Program-made: the position numbers and the translations under genes
Part shown: positions 50,823 to 64,000 of the stretch, one piece after another
Numbering within the stretch: the first letter of the stretch is position 1
Layout of the letters: every line of letters starts with the position of its first letter
Notes under the pieces: model-generated
What the model was told of the DNA's origin: nothing
Seen by the model: only the letters and a program-made list of their open reading frames with translations
The model's database searches: none
Assembly (NCBI RefSeq): GCF_020544405.1
Contig: NZ_CP065410.1
Span: 2,046,001-2,110,000, forward strand
Reading direction: 5' to 3'
Length of the DNA: 64,000 nucleotides
From: Pseudomonas sp. IAC-BECa141
GTDB lineage: Bacteria; Pseudomonadota; Gammaproteobacteria; Pseudomonadales; Pseudomonadaceae

Positions 50823-51615
50823 TGCCACGGAACTCCGGATAGAGGCTCATGCCGCCGTCGATGAACAGGGTGGTGCCGACGATGTAGTCGGAGGCATCGG
50901 AGGCGAGGAACACCGCCGCATTGGCCACGTCCTCGACATCGCCGATGCGCCCGTAAGGGATGAGTTTGAGCAGGGCCTGGCCCGCGTCGCCTTCGGTGGC
51001 GTCCTTATTGATCGCCGTGCGGATCGCCCCCGGCGCGATGCCGTTGATGCGGATTCGCTGGTGGCTGACCTCCTGGGCCAGAGTCTGCATCAACTGATCG
51101 ACGCCGCCCTTGGACGCTGCGTAATTGACGTGCCCGGCCCAGGGAATGCGCTGGTGCACCGAGCTTATGTGGATGATCTTGCCGGCAGCCCGGGACACGC
51201 CTTCGCGCACGCCCTGGCGGTTGAAGATCTGCAGCGCGGCGCGAGCGCAGAGGAACTGGCCGGTGAGGTTGACGCCGATTACCGTGTTCCAGTCGTCCAG
51301 CGACATATCCACAGCCGCCGCGTCTTTTTGCAGACCGGAATTGGCCACCAGAATGTCCAGTGTTCCGAAGGTATCGAGGGTCTGTTGGAACAGCCGCTCT
51401 ACATCTTCTTCCTTCGATACATCCGCGCCTATGGCGATGGCCTGACCGCCGTCGGCGACGATCTGCCGGGCCAGCGCTTCGGCCGGCTCGGCCTGGCGGT
51501 TGTAGTTGATGACGACGGCAGCACCGGCGGCGGCCAGGGCTTTGGCGGCGCCGTGGCCGATGCCGGAACTGGCGCCGGTGACGAGTGCCACCTGACGGGC
51601 GAGGGAAATCTGCAT
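50815..51615 (-). CDS. SDR-family oxidoreductase, glucose 1-dehydrogenase-like
   Basis: This is a short-chain dehydrogenase with the cofactor motif VTGASSGIGHGAA near residue 13, NNAG-equivalent VANSGLQ near 90, catalytic Ser in HISSVHQR near 149 and YAASKGG near 165. The ending IVGTTLFIDGGMSLYPEF resembles Bacillus-type glucose 1-dehydrogenases. The gene overlaps the downstream GH15 gene by 8 bases. A joint task is plausible: the GH15 enzyme releases glucose and this enzyme oxidises it to gluconolactone. That link is inference. Confidence 0.86.
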   Translation of the reverse strand: MQISLARQVALVTGASSGIGHGAAKALAAAGAAVVINYNRQAEPAEALARQIVADGGQAIAIGADVSKEEDVERLFQQTLDTFGTLDILVANSGLQKDAAAVDMSLDDWNTVIGVNLTGQFLCARAALQIFNRQGVREGVSRAAGKIIHISSVHQRIPWAGHVNYAASKGGVDQLMQTLAQEVSHQRIRINGIAPGAIRTAINKDATEGDAGQALLKLIPYGRIGDVEDVANAAVFLASDASDYIVGTTLFIDGGMSLYPEFRGNG

Positions 51616-51916
51616 GCAGGATCGCGCCTTGGGTTGAGGGCTTACTTAGCTGACTGATGGGCGGCGGCGAGAGTTCATCCGCGTACATGAAATGATCGAC
51701 AGGTTTCTTTTGGGCGTTCCCGAGTCCACATGGGACGCAGAGCGTCCCGGGCTGCATTCCCCACACGGACGGTTCGACGCCTCGACGTGGGAACGATCAA
51801 CGCAGCAGCGATTGGCCCTGCGCGCGTTGGGGACTTCACACTCCACCAACAATTGCGCGCTTCCCCGGCCGTCAGGCTTTGTGGCAACTTGGCCGCCCCT
51901 GATGAGGCTGCATCCG
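51616..51916. other. Divergent intergenic region with a REP-like element
   Basis: About 300 bases between the SDR gene (minus) and the MFS gene (plus) hold a REP-like palindrome at 51714 and presumably both promoters. No further feature is supported. Confidence 0.5.
51714..51798. repeat. REP-type palindromic element (degenerate)
   Basis: Arms GCGTTCCCGAGTCCACATGGGACGC and GACGTGGGAACGATC with GGACGCAGAGCGTCCC inside. It belongs to the GATCGTTCCCACG family but is less symmetric than the others. Confidence 0.65.
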
Positions 51917-53089
51917 ATGGCAAACCCTTACCGCGAGTTGTTCAACGCCCCCGGCGCCCGGGCCTTTGTGATGGCCGCGATGATCGCGCGCATGCCGATT
52001 TCCATGACCGGTATCGGCGTGATCACGATGCTCTCGCAATTGACCGGCGGCTACGCGTTGGCGGGTGGGGTGGCAGCGACGTTTGCCCTGGCCACGGCGT
52101 TTTGCGCGCCGCAGGTGTCACGACTGGTGGATCGCTTCGGTCAGGGGCGAGTGCTGCCGGTGGCGGCGCTGATCGGTGGGGGCGCGCTGCTGATGTTGCT
52201 GCTGTGCACCCGTTTGCAGGCGCCGACCTGGACCCTGTTTGTCTGCGCCGCACTGGCCGGATGCATGCCGAGCATGTCGGCGATGGCGCGGGCACGCTGG
52301 ACCGAAATCTATCGCGGCCAGCCGCAATTGCAGACCGCCTATGCGCTGGAGTCGGTGCTCGACGAGGTCTGCTTCATCGTCGGCCCGCCGTTGTCGGTGG
52401 GGCTGTGCGTTGGCGTGTTTCCCGAGGCCGGGCCACTGGCGGCGCTGATCATGCTGGCGATTGGCGTGACGGCGTTTGTTGCCCAGCGCAGCACCGAGCC
52501 GCCGGTGCATCCGCGTGAGTCGCAGCATCAGGGTTCGATCATTCGTTCGACCGACGTGCAATGGTTGCTGGCGTTGATGCTCGCCATGGGCGTGATTGTC
52601 GGCGTGGTGGATGTGGTCAGCGTCGCGTTCGCCCAGCAGCAGGGCCAGCCGGCGGCGGCCAGCATCGTGTTGTCGGTGTACGCCATCGGTTCCTGTCTGG
52701 CCGGCATTGCCTTCGGCGCGATGCGTTCGAAACTGCCGCTGCCGCGCCTGTTTCTCTACGGCGGTCTGGCGACAGCGGTGACCACGCTGCCGTTGCTGCT
52801 GGCGAGCAATATTTTCGGCTTGGCTGTCGCGGTGTTCATCGCCGGGCTGTTCTTCTCGCCGACCCTGATCGTGGCGATGGCGTTGATCGAACGCATCGTG
52901 CCGCCGGCCAAGCTCACCGAAGGCCTGACCTGGCTGGTCACCGGCCTGAGCATCGGTGTGGCCATCGGCGCTGCCGGTTCCGGCGCATTGGTGGATGCGT
53001 TCGGCGCCCGCAGCGGTTTCTGGCTGGCGATTGCCGCCGGGGCGGTGGTGCTGGGCTCCGCGGTGCAGAGTTTCCGCCACTTGAAATGA
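51917..53089 (+). CDS. MFS transporter
   Basis: This 390-residue membrane protein has about twelve hydrophobic segments. It has a typical MFS loop after helix 2 (SRLVDRFGQGRVLP near residue 67) and LDEVCFIVGPPLSVGL near residue 151. The second half contains an MFS-like GAMRSKLPLPRLF near residue 271. The start is ATG 51917, with GAGG eight bases upstream; longer frames pass through the REP element. The substrate is unknown. It lies 78 bases upstream of the thioesterase gene, so a role in siderophore export is conceivable but unsupported. Confidence 0.87.
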   Translation: MANPYRELFNAPGARAFVMAAMIARMPISMTGIGVITMLSQLTGGYALAGGVAATFALATAFCAPQVSRLVDRFGQGRVLPVAALIGGGALLMLLLCTRLQAPTWTLFVCAALAGCMPSMSAMARARWTEIYRGQPQLQTAYALESVLDEVCFIVGPPLSVGLCVGVFPEAGPLAALIMLAIGVTAFVAQRSTEPPVHPRESQHQGSIIRSTDVQWLLALMLAMGVIVGVVDVVSVAFAQQQGQPAAASIVLSVYAIGSCLAGIAFGAMRSKLPLPRLFLYGGLATAVTTLPLLLASNIFGLAVAVFIAGLFFSPTLIVAMALIERIVPPAKLTEGLTWLVTGLSIGVAIGAAGSGALVDAFGARSGFWLAIAAGAVVLGSAVQSFRHLK

Positions 53090-53109
53090 CTGAACAGACG
53101 CGCGCGGGC

Positions 53110-53133
53110 TAATTTCTGCAGGGCTGCCTTCGT
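53110..53133 (+). promoter_or_regulatory. PvdS-type (iron-starvation) promoter before the thioesterase gene
   Basis: TAATT, 16 bases, CGT. This is one base off the TAAAT-N16-CGT element recognised by the sigma factor PvdS. It lies about 35-58 bases upstream of the start codon of the type II thioesterase, as expected for a promoter. Confidence 0.6.
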
Positions 53134-53167
53134 TCTTCTATACAGACAACTTTTCGAGGTGAGCCGG

Positions 53168-53902
53168 GTGACTCAGCTGACATTGCTGTGCCTTCCTTAT
53201 TCGGGCGCCAGTGCCATGGTCTACAGCCGCTGGCGACGCAAATTGCCGCAGTGGCTGACGCTGCAACCGGTCGAGCTGCCGGGTCGCGGCGCACGTTTTG
53301 GCGAGGCGCTGCAAACCGATATGCGCGCGCTGGCCCGACAATTGGCCAGCGAACTGCAAACGACCCTGCGCGCGCCTTATGCCATTTTCGGCCACAGCCT
53401 CGGCGCGCTGCTGGCCTGCGAGCTGGCCCATGCCTTGCGCGCCCTGGGATTGCCGGAACCGGTTGCGCTGTTCGCCTCCGGTACGGCGGCGCCGACGCTG
53501 CGCAGTGACTATGACCGCGGTTTCGCCGAACCCAAGAGCGATGCCGAACTGATCGAGCAGTTGCGCACCTTGAATGGCACCAGCGAAGACATTCTCGCCA
53601 ACGCCGAATTGATGAGCCTGACCCTGCCGGTGCTGCGTGCCGACTTCCTGTTGTGCGGACGTTTTCAGCCGATCCAGCGCCCGCTGCTCAAATGCCCGGT
53701 GCATGTACTGGGCGGTACCACCGACCGCGCGACCACCGAGCAATTGATCGGCTGGAGCAAGGAAACCCTCGGCAGTTTCTCCGTGGACATGCTGGCCGGC
53801 GGTCATTTTTTCATCCATGAACACGAGGCCAAAGTGCTGAAGGTCATCAAGGATCAGCTCGACGTACATCACCGCCGGCACTCGATGCCCGCCATTGCCT
53901 GA
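53168..53902 (+). CDS. Type II thioesterase of pyoverdine synthesis (PvdG-like)
   Basis: This editing thioesterase removes wrongly loaded groups from NRPS carrier domains. The 244-residue protein has LCLPYSGASAMVY near residue 7, the nucleophile elbow FGHSLGALLA near 75 and the C-terminal acid/His region (GGTTDRAT near 180 and AGGHFFIHE near 212). GTG at 53168 is preferred because the GAGGTGA Shine-Dalgarno ends five bases upstream; the alternative GTG at 53159 lies within it. A PvdS-like promoter precedes it, a terminator follows and the PvdI-type NRPS is next. It is equivalent in role to pvdG, though located by pvdI. Confidence 0.88.
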   Translation: MTQLTLLCLPYSGASAMVYSRWRRKLPQWLTLQPVELPGRGARFGEALQTDMRALARQLASELQTTLRAPYAIFGHSLGALLACELAHALRALGLPEPVALFASGTAAPTLRSDYDRGFAEPKSDAELIEQLRTLNGTSEDILANAELMSLTLPVLRADFLLCGRFQPIQRPLLKCPVHVLGGTTDRATTEQLIGWSKETLGSFSVDMLAGGHFFIHEHEAKVLKVIKDQLDVHHRRHSMPAIA

Positions 53903-53914
53903 ATTTTCAATCGA

Positions 53915-53951
53915 CGACTGCAGGCTGTCTGCCTGTAGTCGTTTCTTCTTT
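53915..53951 (+). terminator. Terminator after the thioesterase gene
   Basis: Stem CGACTGCAGGC / GCCTGTAGTCG (one G-U) with a 5-base loop, followed by TTTCTTCTTT. It implies that the NRPS gene has its own promoter. Confidence 0.8.
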
Positions 53952-54004
53952 CAGCTCGCAGCTTTGGGCTTGCGGTTGACCTGCTGATACTTCTTCTCAT
54001 TCGC

Positions 54005-54027
54005 TAATTTTTCCGGTGTGCATTCGT
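54005..54027 (+). promoter_or_regulatory. PvdS-type promoter before the NRPS gene
   Basis: TAATT, 15 bases, CGT, within GCTAATTTTTCC, resembling the element at 53110. It lies about 56-78 bases upstream of the NRPS start codon. The first element letter differs from TAAAT and the spacer is one base short of 16, so the match is moderate. Confidence 0.5.
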
Positions 54028-54082
54028 TTTATAGGGACGACGTGCCTTTGTGCTTCCTGCCTACTGATCCGGATGCTGAGAA

Positions 54083-64000
<9,918 letters not shown>

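Overview
The window is a chromosomal segment of a fluorescent Pseudomonas, most likely of the P. fluorescens group. Three things point there: high-GC coding sequence, a gene order that I recall closely following P. aeruginosa PAO1 from the guanine deaminase/xanthine dehydrogenase genes through smc-zipA-ligA, ffs, dnaX-ybaB-recR, apt-anr-hemN and the two cco operons, and a pyoverdine-type NRPS at the right edge. Short REP-type palindromes are scattered between genes. No tRNA, rRNA operon, transposase, phage or CRISPR array was seen.

Layout. (1) 1-6.2 kb, minus strand: purine catabolism, xdhA-xdhB-xdhC-guaD, with a divergent GntR-family regulator and a pair of inverted repeats between them. (2) 6.4-14.1 kb, plus strand: GntR regulator, smc, zipA, ligA. 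(3) 14.3-18.6 kb: a zinc metallopeptidase-like protein, the 4.5S SRP RNA (ffs), an SF1 UvrD-like ATPase, and a frameshifted periplasmic substrate-binding protein. (4) 18.8-24.4 kb: dnaX-ybaB-recR, a CurA-like reductase and an acyl-CoA dehydrogenase. (5) 24.5-41.5 kb: a microaerobic block with apt, anr, hemN, the cbb3 oxidase assembly genes (TauE/SafE-like gene, ccoS, ccoI, fixH/ccoH, ccoG), two tandem ccoNOQP operons and a divergent alpha/beta hydrolase. ANR/FNR-type sites lie before hemN, ccoG and both ccoN genes. (6) 41.5-42.9 kb: a repeat-rich stretch, then a strongly structured leader in front of a small DUF6124-like gene. (7) 43-53 kb: aer-like aerotaxis receptor, CPBP protease, isonitrile hydratase with a divergent GlxA/AraC-type regulator, a frameshifted epoxide-hydrolase-like gene, a conserved hypothetical, an SDR-GH15 pair and an MFS transporter. 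(8) 53.1-64 kb: a type II thioesterase and the first 3306 codons of a PvdI-type pyoverdine peptide synthetase that runs off the window, each preceded by a sequence resembling a PvdS (iron-starvation) promoter.

How the genes work together. Anr (an oxygen-labile Fe-S regulator) together with its likely targets, the cbb3 oxidases, their copper/heme assembly factors and oxygen-independent heme synthesis, makes the central part a low-oxygen respiration island, with an aerotaxis receptor close by. The right end makes part of the pyoverdine peptide: pocket reading suggests D-Ser, L-Lys and then a Ser-like third module.

Most unusual points: the leader at 42296-42500, in which two hairpins carry the same 8-nt loop and a single-stranded segment between them is complementary to both; two genes each broken by one missing base in a G/C run (17924-17927 and 48171-48175), which may be assembly errors; an ANR box lying inside the 5' coding end of a divergent gene; and the pyoverdine synthetase with a Lys-type second module.
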